This document shows positions 43,421 through 51,529 of a stretch of DNA of 53,201 nucleotides, piece by piece (within the stretch, counting starts at the first letter, position 1; each line of letters starts with the position of its first letter). The stretch is taken from contig JAIEPJ010000018.1 of the NCBI GenBank assembly GCA_019749835.1, positions 1 through 53,201 on the forward strand, written 5' to 3'. The translations under genes were made by a program, and so were the position numbers. Source of the stretch: Phreatobacter sp. Its GTDB lineage: Bacteria > Pseudomonadota > Alphaproteobacteria > Rhizobiales > Phreatobacteraceae. The notes beneath the pieces are model-generated. The model did no database searches, was not told the origin of the DNA, and saw only the letters and a program-made list of their open reading frames with translations.

Positions 43421-44809
43421 ATGACTTCCCGCCCCCTCGATCAGGTGCTCGCCGCCGTCGATTCCGGCCTCGACCAGAGCGTTGAGCGGCTGTTCGCGCT
43501 GTTGCGCATTCCGTCGATCTCCACCGACAGCGCCTTTGCCGGGAACTGCGCCGCTGCTGCCGACTGGCTCGTGCAGGATCTGAACAGCCTCGGATTCGTG
43601 GCTTCGGCGCGGGCGACCGGAGGCCATCCGGCGGTGGTGGCGAAGAGCCCCGGCGGGGCTGGTCCCCATGCGCTCTTCTACGGCCATTACGACGTCCAGC
43701 CGGTCGATCCGCTCGACCTGTGGGAGACGCCGCCCTTCGAGCCGCGCATCGCCACCGCGCCCGACGGCTCGAAGCGGATCGTCGCCCGCGGGGCCAGCGA
43801 CGACAAGGGCCAGGTCATGACCTTCGTCGAGGCCTGTCGCGCCTGGAAGGCGGTCACCGGCACCTTGCCCGTTGGCGTCACCATGCTGATCGAGGGCGAG
43901 GAGGAATGCGGCTCGAAGCATCTCTTCGACTTCGTCAGGGCCAACAAGGCCGATCTCGCCGCCGATGTCGCCCTCGTCTGCGACACTGGCATGTGGGACC
44001 GGCAGACGCCGGCCATCACCACGTCGCTGCGCGGCATCGTGTCGGAGGAGTTCAAGGTCGTCGCCGCCAATCGCGACCTGCATTCGGGCGTCTATGGCGG
44101 CGCCGCCGCCAATCCGATCCACATGCTGTCGAAGGTCATCGCCTCCATCCACGGTGCCGACGGCCGGATCGCCATCCCCGGCTTCTATGACGGCGTCGAG
44201 GACCTTCCCGCCGACATTCTCGCCGATTGGAAGGGTCTCGGCCTGACGGCGGACGACTTCCTCGGACCCATCGGCCTCAAACAGCCGATCGGCGAGCGCG
44301 ACCGCCTGCTCATCGAGATGATCTCGTCGCGCCCGACCTGCGACATCAACGGCATCTGGGGCGGCTATACCGGCGAGGGCTCCAAGACCGTCATCCCCTC
44401 CGAGGCCTGGGCCAAGGTGACGATGCGTCTCGTCGGCAAGCAGGACCCGGTCAAGGTGCGCGATGCCTTCCGTGCCCATGTCCGCGCCCGGCTCCCCGCC
44501 GATTGCCGCGCCGAATTCTTCGGGACCCGCGGCAGCCCGGCTCTGGCGCTGCCCTGGGACATGCCGGTGCTCGGCAAGGCCCGCGCCGCGCTCACCGCCG
44601 AATGGGGCCGCAAGGCGGTCACCATCGGCTCCGGCGGATCCATCCCCATCGTCGGCGCCTTCAAGGACGATCTCGGCCTCGATTCGCTGCTCGTCGGCTT
44701 CGGCCTGGAGGATGACCGGGTCCATTCGCCGAACGAGAAATATGACCTGGCCTCGTTCCACAAGGGCATCCGGTCCTGGGCCCGCATTCTCGACGCGCTC
44801 GCCGCCTGA
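43421..44809 (+). CDS. M20 family metallopeptidase (dipeptidase/carnosinase-like)
   Basis: 462 residues. Di-zinc site: H89 and D91 in FYGHYDVQPVDP, the bridging Asp in RGASDDKGQ (127-128), and E160-E162 in LIEGEEECGS, including the general base. The lid/dimerisation domain (about 205-370) has NRDLHSGVYGG, and HSPNEKYDLASF provides the last His ligand. This is the M20 subgroup that includes cytosolic dipeptidases and carboxypeptidase G2-like enzymes. The stop lies four bases before the convergent DUF6456 gene's stop codon. Confidence 0.93.
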   Translation: MTSRPLDQVLAAVDSGLDQSVERLFALLRIPSISTDSAFAGNCAAAADWLVQDLNSLGFVASARATGGHPAVVAKSPGGAGPHALFYGHYDVQPVDPLDLWETPPFEPRIATAPDGSKRIVARGASDDKGQVMTFVEACRAWKAVTGTLPVGVTMLIEGEEECGSKHLFDFVRANKADLAADVALVCDTGMWDRQTPAITTSLRGIVSEEFKVVAANRDLHSGVYGGAAANPIHMLSKVIASIHGADGRIAIPGFYDGVEDLPADILADWKGLGLTADDFLGPIGLKQPIGERDRLLIEMISSRPTCDINGIWGGYTGEGSKTVIPSEAWAKVTMRLVGKQDPVKVRDAFRAHVRARLPADCRAEFFGTRGSPALALPWDMPVLGKARAALTAEWGRKAVTIGSGGSIPIVGAFKDDLGLDSLLVGFGLEDDRVHSPNEKYDLASFHKGIRSWARILDALAA

Positions 44810-44813
44810 GCCT

Positions 44814-45380
44814 TCACCCGGCCGGCGGCCTCCAGGCCCTGATGCCGCCGGACATGGCCGGGCCCCTGGCCGTGTCACCGAGGCCATAGGCACGCGCCAG
44901 TGCGCCGAGGGCCAGCTTGAGCACGACCTTGCCGGTGCGCTGTGGCCATCCGCGGTCGCGCTCGACCGCCTCGACGCCTTTCAGGAAGCCGCAGACATCC
45001 ATCAGCAGCGCCGCGAAGTCGGGACCCACCGCATCGCGGGCCCGGTCGAGCCGTTGCTTCGCCGCGATGACGACGTCGGCATAGTCAGGTCCGGCGCCCG
45101 CCGCACGCCCGCCGCTGACCGGGGCGGCCCAGGTGATGCCGAGTTTCGGCGACAGGCCGGCGAGCGTGAAGTCGAGGCGGAAGCGCTCGCCCGCCTCGAT
45201 CTCGGCCGGTGACAGGAAGGGCCGGCCGCTCGCATCCCGGCGGCTGGCGAGCCAGCGCAGCGGGCTCTCGGCGAGGTCGACCTCCACCGCTCCCTCGGGC
45301 GTCTCGATGATCTGTCGCACCTGATGCGCCCGGCGGAAGCGGTCGTCGTCCATGCCGGTTGTCGGCGGGGCGCGGCTCAT
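44814..45380 (-). CDS. DUF6456 domain protein
   Basis: 188 residues. The segment AESPLRWLASRRDASGRPFLSPAEIEAGERFR, then LDFTLAGLSP, VIAAKQRLDRARDAVGPDFAALLMDVCGFLKG and RGWPQRTGKVVLKLALGALARAYGL match the alphaproteobacterial DUF6456 pattern. Function is unknown; the family is often fused or linked to helix-turn-helix domains. ATG 45380 overlaps the TGA of the HTH gene upstream (ATGA), so the two products are coupled and may form one functional regulator. Residue runs are given in parts. Confidence 0.85.
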   Translation of the reverse strand: MSRAPPTTGMDDDRFRRAHQVRQIIETPEGAVEVDLAESPLRWLASRRDASGRPFLSPAEIEAGERFRLDFTLAGLSPKLGITWAAPVSGGRAAGAGPDYADVVIAAKQRLDRARDAVGPDFAALLMDVCGFLKGVEAVERDRGWPQRTGKVVLKLALGALARAYGLGDTARGPAMSGGIRAWRPPAG

Positions 45381-45727
45381 CGCGGCGTGGTCCCGCAAGG
45401 CCCGCTTTCGCGCCGGAGCGGCAGCAGGATGGCCTCCAGGCCGATCAGTTGCCGGTCGAAGGCGGGGGCGTCGCGCTCGTCCTCGATCCGCCGCAGCGCG
45501 TGGCGGAGTGTGGCGCGGTCCCGGCCGAAAGCGGCGGACAGCCGGCTCAGGTCATGGCCGAGGACGACATGGGCGAGATAGATCGCGAGCTGGCGCGCCG
45601 CCGCGACCTGGGCGCCGCCGCGGTCGACGCCGGCGACCCAGGCCGCGAGGGCGGCGGCGACGTCGATCCCGGCGTCCCGGGGTCTCGCAAGCCCCTGAGG
45701 CGGCGACGGGTGAGGGGACAGCATCAT
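45377..45727 (-). CDS. DnaA-domain-IV-like helix-turn-helix protein
   Basis: 116 residues. After a variable N-terminus, a helical region AARQLAIYLAHVVLGHDLSRL plus AFGRDRATLRHALRRIEDERD resembles the DNA-binding domain IV of DnaA (helix-turn-helix with the RDHTTV-like signature changed to RDRATL). It probably binds DNA. GGAGG stands seven bases before ATG 45727. It is followed, with ATGA overlap, by the DUF6456 gene. The AT-rich upstream stretch (45770-45800) could hold the promoter. Confidence 0.75.
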   Translation of the reverse strand: MMLSPHPSPPQGLARPRDAGIDVAAALAAWVAGVDRGGAQVAAARQLAIYLAHVVLGHDLSRLSAAFGRDRATLRHALRRIEDERDAPAFDRQLIGLEAILLPLRRESGPCGTTPR

Positions 45728-45950
45728 GGACGAGCCTCCGTGAAAAGGACTGGAATCCTTAAACGCCACGATGCTCAGGGTAATAAGTTTTTATTCCTTC
45801 GCGTGTCAGCAGGCTGACGGCTTCGATGAAAGTGCAGCAGGATCAGCACCTTGCGCGGACAGTGCAACCCATTGTTGTGAAAAATCGCGGAAAAGTTGTC
45901 CCCATCTCTCGGTCTCCGGTCATTGTCCCGCCCAGCAAGGGGAGGTGCCG

Positions 45951-46436
45951 TTGGCCGAAACGATGAGGAAACACGGGCGCATCCGCAGCTGGCATGCCGA
46001 GCCCGACCGCGTCGAGGCCATGGCCCTCAGCCATGCCGGGATGCTCGCCGGCTGGGGCCCGGCGGTAGGACAGGACTTCGTCCGGCTGAAGCGGCTCGAG
46101 GGGCAGTTGCGCCGCGAGCGGGCGCGGGGAGGGGCGACCGGCAGGGGCTACGACCTGCGCCGTCACGCGGCACTCATGCGCGCCATCGCGCTGCTCAAGG
46201 GGAGCGCCGGCCACAAAAAAGCGCCGCCCGGAGGTCCGGACGGCGCGATACTGGAAACCGGAACGGGGCTCAGCGGCCCTTGCGGCGGCGCTGCTGACCG
46301 AGGCCCATCTGCTTGGCGAGCTGCGAGCGCGCGGCGGCATAGTTCGGGGCCACCATCGGGTAGTCGGCCGGCAGACCCCACTTCTCGCGATAATCCTCGG
46401 GCGACAGGTTGTACTGGGTGCGCAGGTGGCGCTTGA
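45951..46436 (+). CDS. Hypothetical ORF converging on mucR
   Basis: Uncertain. A TTG at 45951 has AGGGGAGG five bases upstream. The first 85 codons (RKHGRIRSWHAEPDRVEAM, then a basic helix KRLEGQLRRERARG) show the GC-rich third positions expected of coding DNA here. The frame then runs through the mucR terminator hairpin and 167 bases antisense to the mucR 3' end, where the product becomes a Gly/Pro/Ala/Ser-rich shadow. The real product may be shorter through frameshift, or the frame may be chance. Confidence 0.4.
   Translation: MAETMRKHGRIRSWHAEPDRVEAMALSHAGMLAGWGPAVGQDFVRLKRLEGQLRRERARGGATGRGYDLRRHAALMRAIALLKGSAGHKKAPPGGPDGAILETGTGLSGPCGGAADRGPSAWRAASARRHSSGPPSGSRPADPTSRDNPRATGCTGCAGGA
46215..46246 (-). 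terminator. Rho-independent terminator of mucR
   Basis: GCGCCG (46221-46226) pairs with CGGCGC (46241-46246), with an inner CCGGA/TCCGG stem. On the minus strand it is followed by six T (complement of 46215-46220). It is 24 bases beyond the mucR stop. Confidence 0.88.
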
Positions 46437-46689
46437 GCGACTTGAACTTCTTCCCGTCCTCAAGGCAGATGATGTAGTCCGGCGTGATCGACTTCTTGAT
46501 CGGGATCACCGGCTTCAGCGGCTCGGCCGGAACCTCGACCTTGCCAGTCGTCACGTTCACCAGAGCGTTGTGGACGTTGTTGATCAGGCTCGGAAGGTCG
46601 GCGGCGGAAACCGAATTGTTGCTCACATAGGCCGAAACGATATCGGCGGCGAGCTCGATGTAATTGTTGGCACTCGACGAGTCGGCCAT
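46270..46689 (-). CDS. mucR: MucR/Ros family transcriptional regulator
   Basis: 139 residues from ATG 46689 (a GTG at 46695 is possible; AGAGGA precedes both). N-terminal oligomerisation region (YIELAADIVSAYVSNNSV), then the Ros/MucR zinc-finger-like domain: C75-L-E-D78-G-K-K-F-K-S-L-K-R-H88-L-R-T-Q92 followed by YNLSPEDYREKWGL and YPMVAPNYAAARSQLAKQMGLG. It is an H-NS-like global repressor of exopolysaccharide, motility and envelope genes that favours AT-rich DNA. Unlike Ros, the fourth ligand position is Gln (Q92) and the second is Asp. The 450-base upstream region is less GC-rich and may carry autoregulatory sites. Confidence 0.95.
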   Translation of the reverse strand: MADSSSANNYIELAADIVSAYVSNNSVSAADLPSLINNVHNALVNVTTGKVEVPAEPLKPVIPIKKSITPDYIICLEDGKKFKSLKRHLRTQYNLSPEDYREKWGLPADYPMVAPNYAAARSQLAKQMGLGQQRRRKGR

Positions 46690-47139
46690 GGTCACGAATT
46701 CCTCTGACAGGCGACGTTGAAGGTCATCGTCGCGGCCTGGAGCATTGCGCTCAGTTGCTTGCTAGACACGGTTCGGAAGCGGTGGCGCAGGACCCTGACG
46801 TCCCAAGCACATGTCCATCATTGGCAGATACTGCCGCTGAGCTTGGCTTGCAAGGCCCTGCCAGTGCGATTCAAGTAAAAAAGTGCATGTAGTGCGCAGC
46901 CACGCTGAACAGAATCATCTCACTGGACCAATTGGGGTCCCAAAAAGCGCAATCTTGACGAGCATGCAGCCCATCCGCATATACGAATCACGCTCTGTGC
47001 CGGAGGCTGTTCCGGTCTTCGATACATCGTGGTGCCGATAGGTCAGCTCTGCCATACAAGTGAACATGTCGTTAATACTGCACGAGCGCGGCGGGGTTCC
47101 GCTGCGCTGCACGCCATCCCGCCCTGTACCGGTGACCTG
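46690..47139. other. 450-base intergenic region between mucR and oligopeptidase B
   Basis: The longest stretch without a convincing gene apart from 51264-51794, and less GC-rich than its surroundings. It contains a good sigma-70-type promoter (46955-46983), a dyad GGACC-N6-GGTCC around 46925-46940, a small stem CCGGA/TCCGG just after the promoter, and a 9-bp hairpin GCGCGGCGG / CCGCTGCGC (47086-47107). A 49-codon minus-strand frame near 46915-47067 has no supporting features. Confidence 0.6.
46955..46983 (+). promoter_or_regulatory. Sigma-70-type promoter
   Basis: -35 TTGACG (46955-46960), a 17-base spacer, and -10 CATATA (46978-46983). The predicted start near 46990 leaves a leader of about 150 bases before the oligopeptidase gene, or could give a short RNA ending at the hairpin 47086-47107. 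Confidence 0.6.
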
Positions 47140-49263
47140 ATGACCCTCGACGCCAAAGCCGCCCCCGCCCCCTCTGCCGTCCGCGAGGCAAGCCTGCGCA
47201 CCGTGCACGGCGTCACGCTGCACGATGACTACGGCTGGTTGCGCGCCGCCAACTGGCAGGAGGCGCTGCGCGATCCGTCCCTGCTTCCGGCGCCCATCCA
47301 GGCGCATCTGATCGCCGAAAACGGCTATGCCGAGGCGGTGCTCGCTCCGGTCCGGCCGCTGATCGAGGCCATGGTCCGGGAGATGCGAGGCCGAATCAAG
47401 GAGGACGATTCGGGCGTTCCGTCACCGGACGGTCCCTTCGACTATTACGACCGCTATCGCGAGGGTGGGCAGCATCCGATCGTCTGCCGGCGTCCGCGCG
47501 GGGGGGAGGCCGGTGAACAGGTCATGCTGGACGGCGATGCCCTGGCCGCCGGTCGGGCCTTCTTCGACCTCGGCGGCGCCACCCACAGCTCTGACCACCG
47601 GCTCCTCGCCTGGAGCTACGATGACAAGGGCTCCGAATTCTTCACCCTCAAGGTCCGCGATCTCGCCACCGGCGCGGATCAGGCCGACCATATCGAGGAG
47701 ACCGGCGGCGACGCCGTCTGGAGCGCCGACGCCTCGGCCCTCTATTACATCCGTCTCGACGACAATCACCGCCCGCTCAGGATCTTCCGGCACGTCCTCG
47801 GCGAGGACCAGGCCGCCGACCGTCTCGTCTTCGAGGAGACGGACACCACCGTCTTCGTCGGCATGGGGGAGGCGACAGCCGGCGGGCTCGCGCTGATCTC
47901 CTGCGCCCAGAGCGATTCGACCGAGACCTTCGCCCTCGACCTCACCCGGCCGGACGCCGCGCCCTGGCGCATCCTGCCGCGCATGGACGAGGTGAAGTCC
48001 TATCCGGACTACCACCCGTCCTGGCGCGGCGAGAAGATGCTGTTCATCCGCACCAACGATGCCGCCGAGGATTATCGCATCGTCGCCGTACCTCTGGCCG
48101 CGCCGTCGCGGGAGAACTGGACCGAAGTGGTGCCGCACCGTCCCGGCACCCTCGTCCTCTCGGCGCATGTGCTGCAGGACTGGCTGATCCGGCTGGAGCG
48201 TGAGAACGCCCTGCCGCGGATCGTCATCCGCAACCTGACGACATCAGAGGAACATGCCATCGCCTTCGACGAGGAGGCCTATTCCCTCGGCGTCCTGCCC
48301 GGCTACGAATTCGACACCGACACGCTGCGCTTCGTCTATTCCTCGATGACGACGCCGAACGAGACCTGGGACTACGACATGCGCACGCGCACCCGCGTTC
48401 TGCGCAAGCGCCAGGAGGTGCCCTCCGGCCATGACGCTGGGGATTACGTCACGCGCCGCCTTCTGGCACCCGCCGCCGACGGCGAGACCGTGCCGGTGTC
48501 GCTGGTCTACCGGAAGGACACGCCGCTCGACGGCAGTGCCCCCGTCCTGCTCTACGGCTACGGCTCCTACGGCGCCTCCATGCCCGCCTCCTTCTCGACC
48601 GCCCGGCTGTCTCTGGTCGATCGCGGCTTCGTCTATGCCATCGCCCATGTCCGCGGCGGCATGGAGAAGGGCTATCGCTGGTACCGGACCGGCAAGCGCG
48701 AGTTCAAGACCAACACCTTCACCGACTTCATCGCCTGCGCCGAGCACCTCATCGCCGCGGGCTTCACCGCCGGCGGCCGCATCGTCGCCCAGGGCGGTTC
48801 GGCCGGCGGCATGCTGATGGGCGCGGTGGCCAATATGCGCCCCGACCTCTTCGCCGGCATCCTCGCCGAAGTGCCCTTCGTCGACGTCGTCAACACCATG
48901 CTCGACGACAGCCTGCCGCTGACCCCGCCGGAATGGCGCGAATGGGGCAATCCGATCGCCGACCCGGAGGCCTTCCGGCGCATGCTGGCCTATTCGCCCT
49001 ACGACAATGTCGCGGCGCAGGCCTATCCGCCGATCCTGGCGCTGGCCGGCGTTTCCGACCCGCGCGTCACCTACTGGGAACCGGCGAAATGGGTGGCGCG
49101 GCTGCGCGCCACCAAGACCGACGCCAACCCCGTCCTCCTCGTCACCAACATGGATGCGGGACATGGCGGCGCCGCCGGCCGCTTCGACCGGCTCGCGGAA
49201 GTCGCGCGCTCCTATGCCTTCGCGGTGGCGGTGACCGGCGCTCCCTCAGAGCCCCGTCAGTAG
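47140..49263 (+). CDS. ptrB: S9 family peptidase, oligopeptidase B-like
   Basis: 707 residues. The N-terminal seven-bladed propeller has the oligopeptidase B features RGRIKEDDSGVPSPDG, YYDRYREGGQHPIVCRR and WSYDDKGSEFFTLKVRDL. The C-terminal alpha/beta hydrolase domain carries S554 in QGGSAGG, D640 in GVSDPRV and H675 in DAGHGGAAGR. It cleaves short peptides after basic residues in the cytoplasm. No signal peptide. ATG 47140 has a weak Shine-Dalgarno (GGTGA); the homology-like region begins about 20 codons in. The 3' end overlaps the MFS gene by seven bases. Confidence 0.92.
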   Translation: MTLDAKAAPAPSAVREASLRTVHGVTLHDDYGWLRAANWQEALRDPSLLPAPIQAHLIAENGYAEAVLAPVRPLIEAMVREMRGRIKEDDSGVPSPDGPFDYYDRYREGGQHPIVCRRPRGGEAGEQVMLDGDALAAGRAFFDLGGATHSSDHRLLAWSYDDKGSEFFTLKVRDLATGADQADHIEETGGDAVWSADASALYYIRLDDNHRPLRIFRHVLGEDQAADRLVFEETDTTVFVGMGEATAGGLALISCAQSDSTETFALDLTRPDAAPWRILPRMDEVKSYPDYHPSWRGEKMLFIRTNDAAEDYRIVAVPLAAPSRENWTEVVPHRPGTLVLSAHVLQDWLIRLERENALPRIVIRNLTTSEEHAIAFDEEAYSLGVLPGYEFDTDTLRFVYSSMTTPNETWDYDMRTRTRVLRKRQEVPSGHDAGDYVTRRLLAPAADGETVPVSLVYRKDTPLDGSAPVLLYGYGSYGASMPASFSTARLSLVDRGFVYAIAHVRGGMEKGYRWYRTGKREFKTNTFTDFIACAEHLIAAGFTAGGRIVAQGGSAGGMLMGAVANMRPDLFAGILAEVPFVDVVNTMLDDSLPLTPPEWREWGNPIADPEAFRRMLAYSPYDNVAAQAYPPILALAGVSDPRVTYWEPAKWVARLRATKTDANPVLLVTNMDAGHGGAAGRFDRLAEVARSYAFAVAVTGAPSEPRQ

Positions 49264-50405
49264 TCGCGCCGCCCGCCGAGCTTCAGCGACAGGACGAGAT
49301 GGGCGACGCCGACGAGGCCGAGCCCGACCGCCGCAAGGCCGAGTCCCGGGATGCCGCCGAGGCTCTTGGCGAGCCCGGCGAGGCTCGCGCCCAGCGCCGC
49401 GCCGCCATAGATGCAGGCGGCGTTGAGCGACAGCAGCACCTGCATGCGCGCCGGGTCGAGGGCCACCAGCCGCGCCTGCTGCGACACGCCGATGGTCCAG
49501 CCGAGCATGCCCCACAGAAACAGGATGATGCCGCCGAGCCAGGGCTCCCAGGCGATGAAGGTCAGCGCCGCCATGAAGGGGAGCGGTCCCGTTGCCGCGA
49601 TCAGCAGGGTCCGGTTGGCGCCGATTCGGTCGACCAGAAAGCCGCCGAGCGCGTTGCCGGCGACCGATCCGACGCCGTAGACCACCAGCAGGACGGCGAC
49701 GATGCCGGCGCCGCCGCCCGTCTTCTCCTCGATGATCGGCGACAGGAACGTGTAGGGGATCCAGGCCGCGCCCATCACCGTCACCGTCACCAGCACGGCG
49801 ATCGCCAGCCGCGGATCGGTCATGGCGCGGGCGAGATCACCGAGGGTCGCGGGTGCGATGGCGATCCGCGCCGGCACCCGCAGCCACAGCGCCGCGGCCA
49901 TGATCACGGCCGCCAGAGCGATCCCGATGAAGAGCCAGGGCCAGCCGATGGTGAAACCGATCATGCCCGCCGTGGGAATGCCGATCACCTGCGAGACGGT
50001 CAGCCCGGTATAGACGGCGGCGAGCGCCCGGCCGCGCTGGGCCGGCGGTACCGCCATCATGGCGACCCCGGCGGCGGCCGGCGAATAGAGTCCGGCCCCG
50101 AAGGCGAGCAGGATGCGGCCGGCATAAAGCACTGGCGGCATGGACGCCGTCGCGGTGAGCAGGGCGCCTGCCGCGATCAGGCCCATGCCGATGACCAGGA
50201 CCGAGCGCCGGTCGAGCCGCCCGGTGATCGAGGCGCCGATCGGCGAGCCAATCGCATAGGCCAGGGCATAGGCGCTGACGATCCAGCCGGCGCCCACCGG
50301 CGTCAGGGCGAGGTCGCGGCTGATCGGCGTGATCACCCCGATCACGCCGAAGGCGCCGAAGCCGACGACCAGCATGCCGACGGACAGGAGAACGAGAAGG
50401 GCCAT
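49257..50405 (-). CDS. MFS transporter
   Basis: 382 residues with 12 hydrophobic segments, the major facilitator fold. Motif A-like loops are present: GSPIGASITGRLDRRSVL between helices 2 and 3, and GNALGGFLVDRIGANRTL in the second half. The arabinose-efflux-like (AraJ/DHA1) pattern suggests export of a small molecule or drug; the substrate is unknown. The ATG at 50405 begins the first helix. Divergent from the DUF1194 gene (138 bases), convergent with oligopeptidase B. Confidence 0.92.
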   Translation of the reverse strand: MALLVLLSVGMLVVGFGAFGVIGVITPISRDLALTPVGAGWIVSAYALAYAIGSPIGASITGRLDRRSVLVIGMGLIAAGALLTATASMPPVLYAGRILLAFGAGLYSPAAAGVAMMAVPPAQRGRALAAVYTGLTVSQVIGIPTAGMIGFTIGWPWLFIGIALAAVIMAAALWLRVPARIAIAPATLGDLARAMTDPRLAIAVLVTVTVMGAAWIPYTFLSPIIEEKTGGGAGIVAVLLVVYGVGSVAGNALGGFLVDRIGANRTLLIAATGPLPFMAALTFIAWEPWLGGIILFLWGMLGWTIGVSQQARLVALDPARMQVLLSLNAACIYGGAALGASLAGLAKSLGGIPGLGLAAVGLGLVGVAHLVLSLKLGGRRDY

Positions 50406-50543
50406 GGGGTATCGGGCTCTGGGCTCTGCGCTTGCGGAGCCGCACCCTATACGAAGCCCCCGCCGGTCACGATGATGTGGATGGTCATAGCCGACGGCGC
50501 GCTGGAACATGGCGCGGTCCGGCTTGGGGGACGGGGGAGACGC

Positions 50544-51263
50544 ATGGCCCATTCGCGAGCAAACCGATTGTCCCGGCGCCTGGCGCTCGGTCTGGCGGCC
50601 GCCGCGGCCGCCCCCCGCTTCGGCCATGCCCAGCGCCCGGTTCCGGTCGATGTCGTCCTGGCGCTCGCCGCCGATGGCTCCGGTTCCATCGACAATGACG
50701 AACTCAGGCTGCAGCGCGAGGGCTACGGCCTCGCGCTCGCCTCTCCCGAGGTCCTCTCGGTCATCGGCCGGGGCATCCACGGCGCCATCGCCGTGATCTA
50801 CGCCGAATGGGGCGGGCCCCATTCGCAACATGTCATCGTCGACTGGACCCTGATCCGTGACGAGGCCAGCGCCAGGGCCTTCGCCGCCGAACTGATCGCC
50901 CGCCCGCGCGCCGCGCGCGGCTACAATTCGATTTCGGCGGCCATCGACTTTTCGGTCAACCTCATCGAGACCGGACCCTATCGCGGGATGAAGCGGGTCA
51001 TCGACGTCTCCGGCGACGGGCCGAACATCGGCGGCCGGGCGGTGGAGGCGGCCCGCGACGACGCGGTGGCCAAGGGCATTACCGTCAACGCCCTGGCGAT
51101 CCTCCGGCCCGGCGGATCGGTGCCGGCGCGCATCGGCCAACCGCTGCCGGACTATTACCGCGAGGCGGTGATCGGCGGCCCCGGCGCTTTCGTTGAGGTG
51201 GCAGACGAGAATCGGTCATTCGCGGACGCGGTCAGGCGCAAGATCGTGACGGAGATCGCCTGA
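50544..51263 (+). CDS. DUF1194 (von Willebrand A-like) exported protein
   Basis: 239 residues. Tat-like signal peptide (RLSRRLALGLAAAAAAP, cleavage near GHAQ30), then a vWA-type domain with the metal-ion MIDAS pattern D44-G-S46-G-S48 in ALAADGSGSID, YNSISAAIDFSVNLI, and VIDVSGDGPNIGGR (Thr/Asp positions). This matches DUF1194, a family of unknown function common in alphaproteobacteria. It probably binds a protein partner in the periplasm. GGGGGAGACGC directly precedes the ATG. Confidence 0.9.
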   Translation: MAHSRANRLSRRLALGLAAAAAAPRFGHAQRPVPVDVVLALAADGSGSIDNDELRLQREGYGLALASPEVLSVIGRGIHGAIAVIYAEWGGPHSQHVIVDWTLIRDEASARAFAAELIARPRAARGYNSISAAIDFSVNLIETGPYRGMKRVIDVSGDGPNIGGRAVEAARDDAVAKGITVNALAILRPGGSVPARIGQPLPDYYREAVIGGPGAFVEVADENRSFADAVRRKIVTEIA

Positions 51264-51335
51264 GCGCGGGGGGCTGCACCGCCTGTCGCCCCGCGCGGCG
51301 GAACAGATCGCTTGACTTGTGAATAAAGGCCTTCT

Positions 51336-51447
51336 TCGCCATTCTGCTTAGGTCGCGGGTTCAACTCCCGTCTGGCGATGGCAAGCTCTCGGCAGGCAAC
51401 CGAGTATCATCAGATTGCCAGTAGCTCAGCCCGGATAGAGCAAAGTC
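51336..51447 (+). pseudogene. tRNA-derived sequence with 3' half before 5' half
   Basis: A T-arm (GCGGG-TTCAACT-CCCGT, 51355-51371, loop fits TTCRANY) preceded by the classic variable loop AGGTC and followed by 3' acceptor CTGGCGA (51372-51378). After 36 bases comes a 5' acceptor TTGCCAG (51415-51421), TA, and a D-arm GCTC-AGCCCGGATA-GAGC (51424-51441). The two acceptor strands pair at 7 of 7 positions with one G-U. The flanks AAGTC (51443-51447) and TGCTT (51345-51349) pair at four of five anticodon-stem positions with one G-U. No anticodon loop or CCA is evident. A competing local pairing, TCGCCA (51336-51341) with TGGCGA (51373-51378), would make the first piece a truncated tRNA. Either a permuted tRNA-like gene or decayed tandem remnants. 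Confidence 0.55.
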
Positions 51448-51529
51448 GGGGGGGCGGTCACCCGTAGCCACCGGCCGCCACTACGGCTCCCATTGAATGG
51501 CTCAGTGCATGGTTCTGGCACAGAGCAAG

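Noticed and set aside
46270-46695. GTG at 46695 as the mucR start
   Set aside because: The ATG two codons later gives the usual MADSSSANN-like beginning; the GTG remains possible.
46915-47067. 49-codon minus-strand frame in the mucR-peptidase gap
   Set aside because: No ribosome site, no signal or domain, and it runs against the promoter at 46955.
48933-50543. Long plus-strand frame leading into the DUF1194 gene
   Set aside because: The upstream part overlaps oligopeptidase B in another frame and the MFS gene in antisense; only the part from 50544 has a signal peptide and family motifs.
51336-51447. Permuted two-piece tmRNA (ssrA), which alphaproteobacteria possess
   Set aside because: The 3'-piece-first order fits, but there is no G-rich tmRNA acceptor, the D-arm is a normal TAGCTCAG tRNA type, and no tag-coding frame follows.
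51415-51521. A complete tRNA in normal order starting at TTGCCAG, using CTGGCA at 51515 as the 3' acceptor
   Set aside because: No T-arm precedes 51515 and no anticodon stem can be drawn after the D-arm.
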